Below, piece by piece: positions 1-10,632 of a DNA stretch of 64,000 nt (position 1 is the first letter of the stretch; each line of letters starts with the position of its first letter). Both the position numbers and the translations under genes were made by a program. Origin of the DNA: Oscarella lobularis (taxonomy: Eukaryota > Porifera > Homoscleromorpha > Homosclerophorida > Oscarellidae); assembly GCF_947507565.1 (NCBI RefSeq), contig NC_089192.1, positions 1,298,690 through 1,362,689 on the forward strand, read 5' to 3'. The notes under the pieces were generated by a model. That model was given only the letters and a program-made list of their open reading frames with translations, made no database searches and was not told where the DNA came from.

Positions 1-1221
1 CCGATGCGGATCAAATTCATTCTGCCCTTCTCAATGGCAGCGCTTTGACGGACAGTCAAGTCCAACAGCAGGAATTTGACGCCCAGTGCGGCTTTCTCAG
101 CGACTCCCTCGATGCTTCTCAACTCGACACGTGCATTCGTCGCGGAAAAACGCCCGGCGTTCGTCTCGCTTCCGGTCCGAATCAATTCGAAGGTCGAGTC
201 GAAGTTCTTTGCGACGGCACGTGGCACGCCGTCTGTGACGACAATTGGGACGACGACGACGCCGAGGTCGTTTGCGGTCAGCTCGGCTTTTCCGGCGGCA
301 AAGCGTACAACGATTCGGAGTGGACGTACGAGTCGAATGATAATCTCGCGACGAGTTTCGACTGTACTGGAAACGAAGAACTGCTTCAAGACTGCTCGCA
401 CGATCACGTCGACGTTTTCACTAATGCAGCAGCCGGCTTTTGTCCTTACTACGGGTACGCCCAAGTGGTGTGCGATCCAGGCAAGGAGCACTTGTCGTCA
501 CGCTTTATACACGTGTTATATTATTTGGTTTGTTAGGTGTTAGGCTATCTACTATTGGGGACTCTTCCGGTTACCTTCATGTGTACAACGCTGCCCAGAA
601 AGTGTGGGGTCCCGTGTGCGGCGCACGAAATTGGGGAAAACGTCATCATTCAGAAGCGTGCGAAGCAGCCGGTTTTGGTCCTTCGGCTCTCGGAGTCAGT
701 CAATCGTCTACGTCGAAACCCATTTTAGAAACGACGTACGTGGGATGCCTTTCCAGTGCGAGAAAGGCAATCGATTGCAGAGGAGTCGAGTGGGACACAG
801 CATCGTGCGACGACTCGACGAATGATCTTTACGTCTCTTGCCTCGACTGTACGTATGCAGTTTCCAACAGAAATAATGTCATATAATTAGTGTGCTTTCT
901 TTTGTAGCTGTTCGCCTTGTTGATGGACCTAGTGCTCGTGAAGGCCGAGTCGAAGTCTTTCATCAAGGCGTCTGGGGCTCGGTGGGTTATCTGCTTTGGG
1001 ACGAAGATGATGGTGACGTTGTCTGCCGTCAATTGGGGTATGCAGAGGGTGCAGAACTGGTCTACTATCAATCGTTTTCGGCCGGTCCGAGCATCGTTTG
1101 GCTTGATCGCGTTCAGTGCACGGGACTGGAAGCTTCTCTGAATAAATGTCGCCATTCTGGATACGGCGATGCTTTGTACGACGTTCAGCGTCGGAGTGCA
1201 GCCGTCAAATGCAAGCCATAG
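1..1221 (+). CDS. SRCR-repeat protein, 3' part (three SRCR domains)
   Basis: The frame is open from the first base, so the 5' end lies outside the window. Three exons are read: 1-480, 537-848 and 908-1221 (TAG stop). Each carries one scavenger receptor cysteine-rich domain. The first has the hallmark GRVEVLCDGTWHAVCDDNWD, then VVCGQLGF. The second starts VRLSTIGDSSGYL with WGPVCGARNWG. The third starts VRLVDGP with REGRVEVFHQGVWG and VVCRQLGY. Both junctions keep phase (phase 1), and each SRCR domain starts just after an intron, as is usual in this family. Intron 1 (56 bp) has a GC donor (CAG|GCAAGG); intron 2 (59 bp) is GT-AG. The protein ends eight residues after the last cysteine-rich block with no transmembrane segment, so it is probably secreted or anchored through its missing N-terminal part. 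The SRCR fold is an extracellular ligand-binding module; the ligand is unknown. The second domain looks divergent. Confidence 0.9.
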
Positions 1222-1825
1222 TGCACAGGCTTTGTCGCCACAGGATTTGTCTTTTTGTTCTACACGCATGCGCTTTTCTGTCTTTCACTGATCTCTGGGG
1301 CTAATCCCTCAGTCTGCAGCAAATCTCAAGTCTATGAGTGAGCGTTTGAGTATCTACGCGATGCGCCACGCGTTTTAGTGCATCCGTGACCGTTTTCTCG
1401 CACGCGGGTCTCACTGCTGACCATCATATGCGGTGTCCTGCTTGTTTCGTCAGGTCTTCTAGTCGATTCCACGCTCTATGACTAATCCCTCGGTGTTGTT
1501 TATCGTCCATGAGTTTCCTAATGATCGTCACTCACCTGCCGGGCCAGTGAAGACACCTACAAACTTGAGTCTGTCTACAAGAAATCAGAATAAATGTGAC
1601 GTCATATCCTGCCAGGTTCATAGAGAAGTCGATTGAGTAGCAGTCCTTTTCTGACACAATACCGATATGGACACATAGAGGGACCCAAGAATTTCTATGA
1701 CCAATTCAATTGAACGTAAGTCGCAGCTGTAGTTAGCTTAGACACATACATACGGTACTCCTCCTTACTCGATTTTCCTCTGTATTATAAGCCTCGATCG
1801 CGCGCGCGCACTTGGCAATTAGTTG
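1222..1825. other. Intergenic region, no gene seen
   Basis: I see no coding signal. Bases about 1530-1670 resemble about 10310-10460 (shared stretches include cctgccaggtt and the block around gtcgattgagtagcag). This marks it as flank of the duplicated sialyltransferase unit. A short GC alternation (cgcgcgcgcgc) lies near 1799-1810. Confidence 0.6.
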
Positions 1826-3076
1826 TTAGGAAGTGCCTGAATAAACTGTAATTATTCCTTCCTCTTCGAGCTTCCGGCGAAGTTCTGATTCTGACGTCAA
1901 GTTATGAGTTGTACCTGGTTGAGATTCTTCTTTGTTACTGTAATAGTGTCTGTATTTGCCTTCCTTGTTGAGCCCATACCCAAACACATTCACCTACGTT
2001 TAGAAGTCAGATATCACGTTGTTTTTATTCTTTGTATACTTACCTTGTTGCAAACGTGAACAGCCAAAACTAGAAGAGTGACTCCGCTTGATGGAATCTT
2101 TGTATTGCCCGCCATCCACTTTTTCGTACATAGATACAAGTCCGGATGAATTATAAAGATCTGTGAGCGCATTTGCTTTATCGGTTAGCCAGTGCCAAGT
2201 TGTGCGTGCCGGCTTACATCCGATTGTTTAATGGAAATTTTTGACCGTGCTCTTCCCGCAAACTCAATTTCCATCAGTGCAGATGGTATAACGAGTATTT
2301 TGTTTGGTTTGCGATAAACTTTAGCTGCTATGCGAGTGTAGAGACTTTGAAACGTCGTCTTTTTGCCAACATCTGCTTCATATCCCTTCGTCATTGCGTC
2401 GTTCATTCTAGACCAATATTACATATAGAATATATATACATATTGCAAATGACTTCTGAATGCACTTGCCTTATGACGACGTCGTGGCTATCGATAATGT
2501 AACCGTAGTTAGATCCAATCATGTTATCGGAATTACCGACTACAGCACACGAAATTCTTCCCTTCTCCTTTCTCCACTGACCAAAAATGTCTACACTCGA
2601 AACTGCTTTCAAAACGCGTACAGAAGCCTGAAGAAATGTTTTGTCTGAGAATTGATCAATTTTTGTGCTCTATATAATTAACGCAATGAGCAAATTACGC
2701 CTGGTATTTCTATTGCGTGATATCAACTAGCACCCGTGTCGCTTCAATGGATTCTTTCGATATCGGTGGATCGCTCCGAGACCAAGTCGCCTTCAAAGCT
2801 GCATCGTATCGATCGCAAAACCATTTGGAGCGAGTCAAAATGAGGCCTAGATAGCGTGCAGACAGCTAGCGATATCGTCACGGTGGTTCTTGTCTCACCA
2901 CACCGCGAACGATTTTCGGACAGCGGCGTGGCGGGCGACTTCCAAAGATCGATTAGCGGACGATTTGACTCGGATGAACACTCTCTTAGTGTCAGTTTGT
3001 ATATGAGGACAACGGCCAGGCTCAAGGTGAAACAGACCGATAGAGGATAAAGCTTCCTTGGGAGAGACAAGCCCAT
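1826..3076 (-). CDS. GT29-family sialyltransferase, copy 1
   Basis: This is a type II Golgi sialyltransferase that would transfer sialic acid from CMP-sialic acid to glycans. Six exons read right to left: 3076-2899, 2846-2734, 2627-2470, 2407-2218, 2160-2044 and 1993-1826. They sum to 924 bp with every junction in phase, giving 307 residues. Exon 1 has a signal anchor (YPLSVCFTLSLAVVLIYKL). Exon 3 holds sialylmotif L (CAVVGNSDNMIGSNYG, then IDSHDVVIR), which runs over an intron into MNDAMTKGYEADVGKKTTF. Exon 5 holds motif S (IIHPD...PSSGVTLLVLAVHVCN). Exon 6 has VNVFGYGLNKEGKYRHYYS (motif III, HYY) and ends GIITVYSGTS. The exon 3/4 intron has a GC donor. The exon 2/3 junction is the least certain, because the site used in copies 2 and 3 would shift the frame here. 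Which of the ST3/ST6/ST8 groups it belongs to is not decided. Confidence 0.82.
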
Positions 3077-3564
3077 TGTCTGAGCAGGGAGAGAGAGAGA
3101 GTCGATAACGAGACGTTGTGGAAAACGAAATAACTATAAATAGCCATTGGGGGGTCGAGTTGTGAATGGTGACACGTAAATTTCTCATTGCACACAGAGG
3201 TATAGAGGCTGCAAAAAAGTACAAGACGCCTAGATAGAATTTTGGCAAGTACTGATGTGGGGGGGACTTCAGTGATTAAATAAATGTCTGCTTAATTGCT
3301 TTCGTCTTAGGATTTAAATTGTTTTGCTTGTCTTGTTTTATAGTTGCGTGTTCAGCCAGTGGACGGACTTGACATCTTTCAACGTGCATGCTCGCCAACA
3401 GAAGTCTTCTGAAAAACTCATCAGCGAACCATAGCACGTAGAGCCTCTATTGATAGGGAGTCTCGTGAGAAGAGGGAACGAAACACTACTTTCTAGGAAA
3501 AGACACAGCAGAAAAAAACCAGCGTGCAGATTATCTGTCCAGCAATACGTCAAAAGAAAAAGTG
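3077..3564. other. Spacer between sialyltransferase copy 1 and heparanase
   Basis: No gene is recognised here. The stretch lies upstream of sialyltransferase copy 1 and downstream of the heparanase stop on the same strand, so it should hold the promoter of the first and the 3' UTR of the second. Confidence 0.5.
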
Positions 3565-6017
3565 TTAGTTCTTGGAACAGACGGCGGCGTTAGCGTTTTT
3601 GAACAATATGTAACCGTAGGTCAAGGGCTTGACTACAATTGGAGACTCTCTTGATTGAGACATGCCTGACATGTCGGGAAGTTTGCCATCCTTTCAATAG
3701 TTAGGTCAGTTTATGCAAACTGCAATAAAAAATTACCTGAAGCTGAAGAATCTTGTTGTTTAGTTTAACTGTTGAAGATTGTAGAGTTCCCTCTTCTCCA
3801 GAAGAAAGATGAAACTAGAAGGTCAGGGAGGCTGTATGGTGAAAGGAAAACCAAAATTCTATCCGACCTCTTCTCGATCAGCTTGATCTCCAGAAAGACC
3901 CTAGTGAAAGAGGGGTTGAATCAAATAGGGTGAATATTAGTATTCAACTCAACTGACCGCTATTGTAAAACTGAATGACGTCGAATTGTTGATATTTAGA
4001 AAAGCTGTTGTGACAGCTCCAGCTTCAGCCGCCTTGCAAAAGAGTCAATAGAAATATCTCAAACAAGAAATGCACTGACTCTTACTTCGGGATTACTGCA
4101 TGCTGCGTATACTCGAAGATCGTCGGATATGTTTGCTTTAACTTGCAGAAACTAAACAGGTATCCCAAACCAATTTTCGAACGAATCGCTTATGTACCTT
4201 CATCCCCATCAGGCGTTTGAACAAGAGTGCAGTGAAGTAATCTGGATACGGATCGGTAGTGTTTTTGTTTAGGAGCTACAAACGTAGAAACGACATTGGC
4301 TAAGAGATACGAAGTTCCGTGCTCGTGTCAGGTAAAGAAGAGCATACTTCGTAGTTGCCTCCCACCAAAGTCTGCCCTGTTAACAAACTTTTTAGATGGT
4401 ACATGACAGCCGGTGAAATTTAGAATTACTGCAGAACGCTTTTTGATTCTGAGATGCAACAGAAGCCAAGGCGTCCTAAAGCAAGTCGATAATATCTATC
4501 AGCGTAAGAGCTCGTCTGACTCACCAAATACCAGAATCCAGACAGGAAAGTGTTTGTCGTTCCATTTCGACCGCTATGCCATGCAGCTGCCGTTTCTCCA
4601 ACCCCTTCAGTAGTAATATCTAGCTAAGTATAAGTTGTAAATAAGGTCCTACATCCTTCAACGTTTGGAGCAGTTTCATTTATATCTTTGCCTAGTTTGG
4701 CCTACGTGAACACTCCAAGTGTTTGGAAATCTGAAAAACGCGCTCAGTATACAGCTAGAGATCCTTCTTTGTTAAGATAGCTAGACGTAAGGATTTGTTG
4801 AGGCAAATGGGGATCAAGGCCGTATCCTAACCACGTAGACACCTTTCAACTTAGTCATAATCAAACTAAACACTATGGCGTTACCAGGATAAATATGATA
4901 CGTCGAAGCGTTCATGGCGTATCCGGCTTTTTGAAGCAACTTCTTTAGAAAATCTTCATTTGGATTCTCGTCTAAAGAAATTTCACATAGGTGATATTCT
5001 CTTTCAGTCCAAATGTTGTTCCAACCTGGGCCTATCAGCCACGGACGAGTGGAAGAATCGGGCCAAAGTTCATTAATCATCTGCCTGAAGCAGACGACAA
5101 TACATGTAAGTTTATTTAAATAAGTAGCGTGCTCCTGTACCTAATAGTAATGTAATCATCAGCCATGTACGACGGGTCGATCTAATTTATTTTAATTAAT
5201 GAATTGAGAACCGCGTACGGTACGGCAAGTGCATACTTTTGACTGAAGCTCATTTCCAAACTATGAAAGAGAATTTGACGCACGGTCACGGGGCATATGA
5301 CTCTGTACCTCGAAGCCGTACACGGGAAGTTTATTTTTGGCTGTATACTCCAACAAAGCTTGAGTATTCGTGGAATCAAAATGTGAAGTTTTGTTCTTTC
5401 GTCCGTACATGGCATTTAATCCAAAAACCTTGGAATAAATAATTTCTTGTTTAGAAGTAATTAGGATAATGTAACTCCACCAGTCTGATTTTAGCTGCCT
5501 GACAGAACTCAACCAATTCGTGCCATCTGTCCATTGACATACAAAACCCCTTTTTATCAGAGCAAACGTGCTTGTGGAAAATCAACAAAAACGAATAGAC
5601 CTACTGGCTTGCATGGTGAATGAGTTCCAACGTCATATATTGCCTATAGTCAATCCTTATTTTTCAAAGACTTACTTCTATGAAACTCACAACGTCTCCT
5701 TCTGAACCGCCCTAGCAAATAAGTTTGGAAGACTGTGGAAGTATGTACTCATGCAGTACTCATTGTACCACTCGAAGATGACCTGGCGACAATTGACTTG
5801 CCAGGTATACAAGCTGCGGATTTTTCAAATCAAGCACAAGCACGCTGCTATTGTACCAAGCGGGACTCTCTTCACTGTTTAGATGCCAGTCAAAATTGAA
5901 GCTGACGTAGCCATCGCTCGTCATTCCGATTGCATTGTTAAAATCAATGCTCAGCTCGTCCGCTCGAGCCGCAGAGAGGAAAAAGCAAGCGAGAAGATGA
6001 GTAGCGAACGAGCTCAT
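3565..6017 (-). CDS. HPSE: Heparanase-like GH79 glycoside hydrolase (intact copy A)
   Basis: This is an endo-beta-glucuronidase of the heparanase family, expected to cleave heparan-type chains in lysosomes or matrix. Exon 1 (6017-5769) has a signal peptide (MSSFATHLLACFFLSAARA), then GYVSFNFDWHLNSEESPAWY and LASQLSPGHLRV. Exon 2 (5711-5676) continues GGSEGDVV. Later exons give MDRWHELVEFC, VFGLNAMYGR (5428-5309), a 24-nt exon 5260-5237 with FGNELQSK (acid/base Glu), IDPSYMADDYITIR (5181-5141), and RPWLIGPGWN...STYHIYPG (5084-4885). Further exons give EGWVGETAAAWH (nucleophile Glu, about 4600), FCRQTLVGGNYE, NPDYF-like DPYPDYFTALLFKRL, LRVYAACSNPE, GTLQSSTVKLNNK, and a last exon 3690-3565 ending PLTYGYILFKNANAAVC. 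Both catalytic glutamates and family-typical elements are present from N to C terminus. The exon 3 start (5600 or 5570) and the short exons near 4650-4800 are uncertain. Confidence 0.85.
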
Positions 6018-6030
6018 GAAGGAAACACAA

Positions 6031-6059
6031 TCACGTGCCGCTTTGGGAAGCTCACGTGC
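6031..6059 (-). promoter_or_regulatory. Paired CACGTG E-boxes upstream of heparanase
   Basis: Two TCACGTGC sites (6031-6038 and 6052-6059) lie 14-42 bases before the heparanase ATG and are separated by a conserved spacer (CGCTTTGGGAAGC). Both are kept in the fragment near 23205-23240. One of the two is mutated near 9764 (tcgcgtgc) and near 13246 (ttacgtgc). CACGTG is the core bound by bHLH-zip factors, including the MITF/TFEB group that controls lysosomal genes; the link to that group here is inference. Confidence 0.55.
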
Positions 6060-6198
6060 TTCAATCCTCTATTTAATTGGACCATCAAATCGTAAGTCAT
6101 TAGCTATGGCGTAATACACACAACGCAGTACTCCTCCTAACTCGAATGTCCTCGGTATATAATTATTATGAGCCTCGCATGCGCTCGGCAATTACTTG

Positions 6199-7469
6199 TT
6201 ATGAAGTGCCTGAATAAACTGTAATTATTCCTTCCTCTTCGAGCTTCCGGCGAAGTTCTATTTCTGAGGTCAAATTATGAGCTCCACCTGGTCTAGTTTC
6301 TTCTCTGTTACTGAAATAGTGTTTGTATTTGCCTTCCTTGTTGAGCCCATACCCAAACACATTCACCTACGTTAATTAAGAAGTCAGATGTTTCTGTGAA
6401 TCATGCAGCCGCTGTTTCTTTCTTGTGCATACCTTGTTGCAAACATGAACAGCGAAAACTAGAAGAGTGACTCCGCTTGATGGAACCGCTGTATTGCCCG
6501 CCATCCACCTTTTCGTGCATTGATACACGTCTGGATGAATTATAAAGATCTGTGAGGCGTGAGCGCAATGCCTTATCGGTAAGCCAGTTCCAAGTCGCGC
6601 GTAGCCCGGCTTACATCGGATTGATTGATGGAAAGTTCTGACGATGCTCTTCCTGCAAACTCAATTGACTTCAGTGCAGAAGGTATAACGAGCACTTTGT
6701 TTGGCTTCTTATAGAATTCAGCTATGCGACCGTGGAGACTTTGAAACGTCGTCTTTTTGCCGACATCTGCTTCATATTTCTTCGTAATTGCCGAGTTCAT
6801 TCTAGACCAATACATAGAATATATATATATATATATACATATATATACACACACACATATGTATATCACTTCTGAATGCACTTGCCTTATTACGACGTCG
6901 TGGCTATCGATAATGGGACCGTAGTTAGATCCAATCATGTTATCCGAGTTACCGACAACAGCACACGAAATTCTTCCTTTCTCCTTTCTCCACTGACCGA
7001 AAATGTCTGCACTTGAAACTGCTTTCAAAACGCCTGGAGAAGTGCGACGAAATCTTCTTTCTGTGAAACGACCAATTTTTGAGCTCTATAATAACGGAAA
7101 GAGCACATTACGCCTGCCCTTTTGTTTGCGTGACAACTGCACCCGTATCGCTTCAATGGATTCTTTCGATACCGGTGGATCGCTCCGAGACCAAGTGGCA
7201 TTCAGCGCTGCATCGCATCGATCGCAAAACCATTTGGAACGAGTCAAAATGAGACCTAGAAGATAGCGTGCAGACAGATTGAAACACGTACAGTCTAGTT
7301 GTAGAGCGATATACGGTATCGTTGACTCACGTACCACACGTCGAAGGTGGCAGCATTTCAGTTGATCGCAACGCTCTCTTAGTGCCAGTTTGTATATGAA
7401 GACAACAGCCAGGCTCAGGACAAAACAGACCGATAAAGGATAAAACTTCCTTCGGAGAGGCTTTCTCAT
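6199..7469 (-). CDS. GT29-family sialyltransferase, copy 2
   Basis: It has the same six-exon layout as copy 1 and lies 180 bp upstream of heparanase A on the same strand. The signal anchor is FYPLSVCFVLSLAVVFIYKL. Sialylmotif L (CAVVGNSDNMIGSNYG) continues over a GC-AG intron into MNSAITKKYEADVGKKTTF. Motif S reads IIHPDVY...VPSSGVTLLVFAVHVCN, and the last exon (VNVFGYGLNKEGKYKHYFS) ends GIITVYSGTS. The exon 1/2 junction needs the second of two overlapping donors (GTGAGT, four bases after GTACGT) to keep phase. The exon 2/3 donor appears to be GC (CAC|GCAAAC) where copy 3 has GT. An in-frame ATG three codons upstream (7478) is an alternative start; 7469 was chosen because it matches the short N-terminus of the other copies. 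The exon 3/4 intron carries a TA/CA microsatellite (about 6828-6865). Confidence 0.8.
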
Positions 7470-8094
7470 TGTCTGCACACGAAGGTCACGAGACGCGTGA
7501 CGTAGTAATACTAGTAATACATAGCACCTATGCGGCGCCTGAGAAAAGGGGTTCCTGCGTGCGATTTACCCCGCTACATCTGCTACATCCTCCGCGAGGG
7601 TTCGGAGAGTTCGGTAGAAGTGAGCTAACACTCTAAGTCGTACAGCGAAGCGATTTTAAGCATGCGATGTGGAGTGGCATGCGCGAAGTTATATCGCACC
7701 AATTTCTCGAACGAAACTCGCGCCGGTTCATGCAAACGCGCACGTCTAAAAACGTTAAAAAAGAGGAGGAAGTCGATCGTACAGTAAAAAAGAAGAAGGA
7801 AAAAAAGAAAAGAAAAAAAGAAGCGAGGCGGAATTGAACCGGCGTCTACTCTACCGGCACTGATCGCGCGCCATATCTACCCACCTTTGTATATACAAAC
7901 ACCCATACCTACGCACTGCACCACGGGAACCACCACACCAACCACCGATCGCTTTGCATCGCGTTTTATATCGCTACCGGGATATAAGTGGGTTATCACA
8001 CGGCTTTCTCGGGCGATTCAGGATTTATCATCCCGACACCCGAGGGAGAGGCGAATCCCGTATCGCCCTCGACGCCATGTGATAACCTATATGT
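7470..8094. other. Intergenic region with a purine-rich tract and a foldback
   Basis: I find no gene. An A/G-rich tract lies at about 7755-7828. The stretch 7983-8093 is an imperfect palindrome and is listed separately. Confidence 0.5.
7983..8093. repeat. Imperfect foldback palindrome, arms about 45-50 bases
   Basis: The left arm (GGTTATCACACGGC, later GGGCGATTC and GGATT) matches the reverse complement of the right arm (GGTTATCACATGGC, GGGCGATAC, GGATT). The RNA or single strand would form a long interrupted hairpin. It ends next to a heparanase exon 2 fragment, so it may be a small foldback transposon. Confidence 0.6.
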
Positions 8095-8195
8095 ATTGCC
8101 CATAGTTATTTCTTATTTTGCAAAGACTTGTTTTATGAATTAGACTCGCAACACCTCCCTCTGAACCGCCCTAGGAAATAAGTTCGGAAGCTCGA
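8095..8195 (-). pseudogene. Heparanase exon 2 fragment
   Basis: On the minus strand the acceptor and exon start CCTAG|GGCGGTTCAGA are recognisable, followed by a degraded exon 2 and part of intron 2. The version resembles the copy at 12.9-13.2 kb more than intact copy A. No other heparanase exon is attached, so this is a relic of the amplification. Confidence 0.6.
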
Positions 8196-8199
8196 TGTA

Positions 8200-8751
8200 G
8201 TCGGCGTGGAAAGATGTCGATGCTGTTTCCGACGTACTCGATGCAGACGTCGTCCGCAAATTTAAAGAATTTTACGACGAAATCGAGATTGCTGATATCA
8301 AATTGAAAGATCACGCGTTGCAATTAAGCTGCCCTCTTGAGCGTCAGATCAAAGAAGACGGGCGACGAAAAACCAATTCAAGCGGAGCTCGATGATTTTG
8401 AAAAATCGTCTCCGTGTTCCCACGAGAATATCCAGTCTTTTCTCGACGAATGGAAGCCCAAAGTCCAGGAAAAGATAGACGCCTATCTTTACTTGCGTCA
8501 ACTCGATGTGCCCTTTCTGCAGAAAAACGAAAGCCTTCGAAGCGCCATCGATAATTCTGACGGCGATCTCTGTTTCTCAGCTACACAAAAAAACGAAAAG
8601 CGTCTGAAGCTAACTATCTCATGGTCGATTTTGATCTTCACCCCGACTTGAAGCATGCAGTCTTCAATGGTGATGTGGTACAGAAACGGCAAATTCGTGC
8701 AGTTCGGTAAGAACCGCGAAAAAATTATCAAGAACTTCGTTGCAAAATCGA
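8200..8751 (+). pseudogene. Frame-broken coding relic of unknown family
   Basis: A plus-strand frame (about 8213-8360) reads through VVRKFKEFYDEIEIADIKL and CPLERQIKED. It is followed in another frame by DEKPIQAELDDFEK, SFLDEWKPKVQEKIDAYLY and RQLDVPFLQKN, and then by a third frame from about 8620 (LHPDLKHAVFNGDVV). The amino acid composition looks like real protein, but the reading frame breaks at least twice and no start or splice signals rescue it. I do not recognise the family. It is inserted between heparanase relics and may have been captured by the duplications. Confidence 0.4.
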
Positions 8752-9211
8752 ATTGAAACTTAATTCAAAGCGAATTAAAGTGAGACGATTGCGTGAAAGC
8801 TGATGTTCTGGCTGATGTTATTTTTTGTCCTGCTCTTTTTGCTTGTTAGCGCGCGTCCACTGTTGTCGAATCGTGTGCCGTTGCTCGTTGATCAATAGCT
8901 TTGCATTGCAAAAAGCGTTTGGCAGGCCTCGAGAATAAGCTCTTATTGAGAAGAACGAAGTGTCTGCCTCCCTGAAGGAACTGGGTAAACAAAGACGACA
9001 TCGAATCAGCCCTGTCGTTTCTGGTATTTGGTGGGGAGCGCCGGCCGTCATCACTTTCTTCGTCGTTGCTATAGCAGCAGAGAAGATGCTTTGGAGCTCT
9101 GCGAGAGGTTGAAAGCGTGGCTAGCTGGCTCCCATTAGAATTCGTCCAAGACTCAAACAGGATGTCATTTAGATGACTTCATCTCAGCCATAGGAAGCTC
9201 AACTCCATAAC
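8752..9211. other. Intergenic region, no gene seen
   Basis: I see only a short minus-strand ORF without recognisable content. A stretch near 9200-9212 marks the start of similarity to heparanase copy A. Confidence 0.4.
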
Positions 9212-9749
9212 CTGGGCCTATCAGCCACGGACGAGTGGAAGAATCGGGCCAAAGGTCATGAATCATCTGCCTGAAGCAGACGACGATACATGTAAGTTTA
9301 TTCAATAAAGTAGTGTGCTCCTATTACCTAATAGTAATGTAATCATCAGCCATGTACGACGGGTCGATCTAAATGGTGAATGAGTTCCAACGCCATATAT
9401 TGCCTATAGTCAATTCTTATTTTTCAAAGACTTGGCTTCTATGAAACTCACAACGTCTCCTTCTGAACCGCCCTAGCAAATAAGTTTGGAAGACTGTGGA
9501 AGTATGTACTCACGCAGTACTCATTGTACCACTCGAAGATGACCTGGCGACAATTGACTTGCCAGGTTTTTTCAAGTCAAGCACAAGCACGCTGCTATTG
9601 TACCAAGCGGGACTCTCTTCACTGTTTAGATGCCAGTCAAAATTGAAGCTGACGTAGCCGTCGTTCCGATTGCATTGTTAAAATCAATGGTCCGCTCGAG
9701 CCGCAGAGTGGAAAAAGCAAGCGAGAAGATGAGTAGCGAACGAGCTCAT
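9212..9749 (-). pseudogene. Heparanase copy B, internally deleted
   Basis: The ATG side (9749) matches copy A exon 1 and exon 2, but exon 1 has small deletions (the sequence for part of the signal-peptide junction and for LVYLA is missing). About 430 bp corresponding to 5180-5605 of copy A is absent, removing the exons with FGLNA and the acid/base FGNE. The left end stops inside the exon coding RPWLIGPG. Loss of catalytic parts makes it a pseudogene. Confidence 0.75.
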
Positions 9750-9756
9750 GAAGGAA

Positions 9757-10155
9757 ACACAATCGCGTGCCGCTTTGGGAAGCTCACGTGCTTCAATCCT
9801 CTATTATATTTTTGCTTCAACTGTGCAATTTATTTAGACCATCAAAACTTATGTCAAGTGAACCAGTCTCCTTGCCAGGCAGACAAAACAAGGCTAAAAT
9901 CACGCATCAAGCAATGATATTTGCAAATCCTTGCTTCTATGCTGCCTTGACCAAAGTGCTCTCCGAAACTATGCTTGAGCATATTTTCTGAGGCAATGAG
10001 GTGAAGATGCAGCCTGGAAAACACTGCAGAAAAATTTATGACGCGCGCTAATTAATTAAGTGGGAGTTGCTCCAAAGAACCCTCCAAAGACGGAATTGCA
10101 GCTCTTAAGTAATCGAGCGCTGCCAATCGGCTCCTCTGTTTGCTGCTGCTGGCGT
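9757..10155. repeat. Upstream block shared by heparanase copies
   Basis: This block lies upstream of copy B's ATG and recurs, with changes, at about 13222-13595 and 23205-23545. It includes the E-box pair (first box mutated here), a segment with cttgccaggcagacaaaac, a segment around atgcttgagcatattttctga, and a segment around gcaatcggctcctctg. It does not translate convincingly on either strand, so it probably represents promoter and 5' flank carried along in each duplication. Confidence 0.55.
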
Positions 10156-10632
10156 GAGAAAAACACGTAAAATTTATGTGCAATTCCACGGTATCGTTTT
10201 TTTCTTGCACGCACTCGCTTGTCGTACGTCATTTTCTCGTAGAAGAGGTGTCCTAACTGTGCACGCTTTTGGAGCATCTCTATGTGCCCTACTGATCGTA
10301 ATTATTACCTGATTTACCTGCCAGGCCAGTGACGTCACCTACGAACTTGAGTCTACACGAAAATCTGGCAAGAGAATAAATTTGACGTCATATCCTGCCA
10401 GGTTTGTCGGCCCCGATGCATAGAGAAGTCGATTGAGTAGCAGTCCTTTCTGACACAATGGCATGCATGCAGAGAGATCAGAGGGATCCAAGGATTTCTA
10501 TGACCAATTCAATTAGACCATCAAATCATAAGTCATAGCTATAGCGTAATACACACAACGCAGTACTCCTCCTAACTCGATTTACTCAGTACGTAATTAT
10601 TATGAGCTTCGCACGCGCTCGGCAATTAGTTG

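Noticed and set aside
3338-3553. 71-codon minus-strand ORF with a hydrophobic start
   Set aside because: It lies in the 3' flank of the heparanase gene, has no counterpart in the other duplicated units and no recognisable mature part.
7820-7870. tRNA-like B-box (GGTTCAATTCC) on the minus strand
   Set aside because: The T-stem has a mismatch, no convincing D-arm, anticodon arm or acceptor stem could be folded, so neither a tRNA nor a SINE is claimed.
9767-9991. Plus-strand ORF shared by the heparanase flank copies
   Set aside because: The equivalent frames at 13.2 and 23.3 kb are not conserved at protein level, so the conservation reflects duplication of promoter DNA rather than coding.
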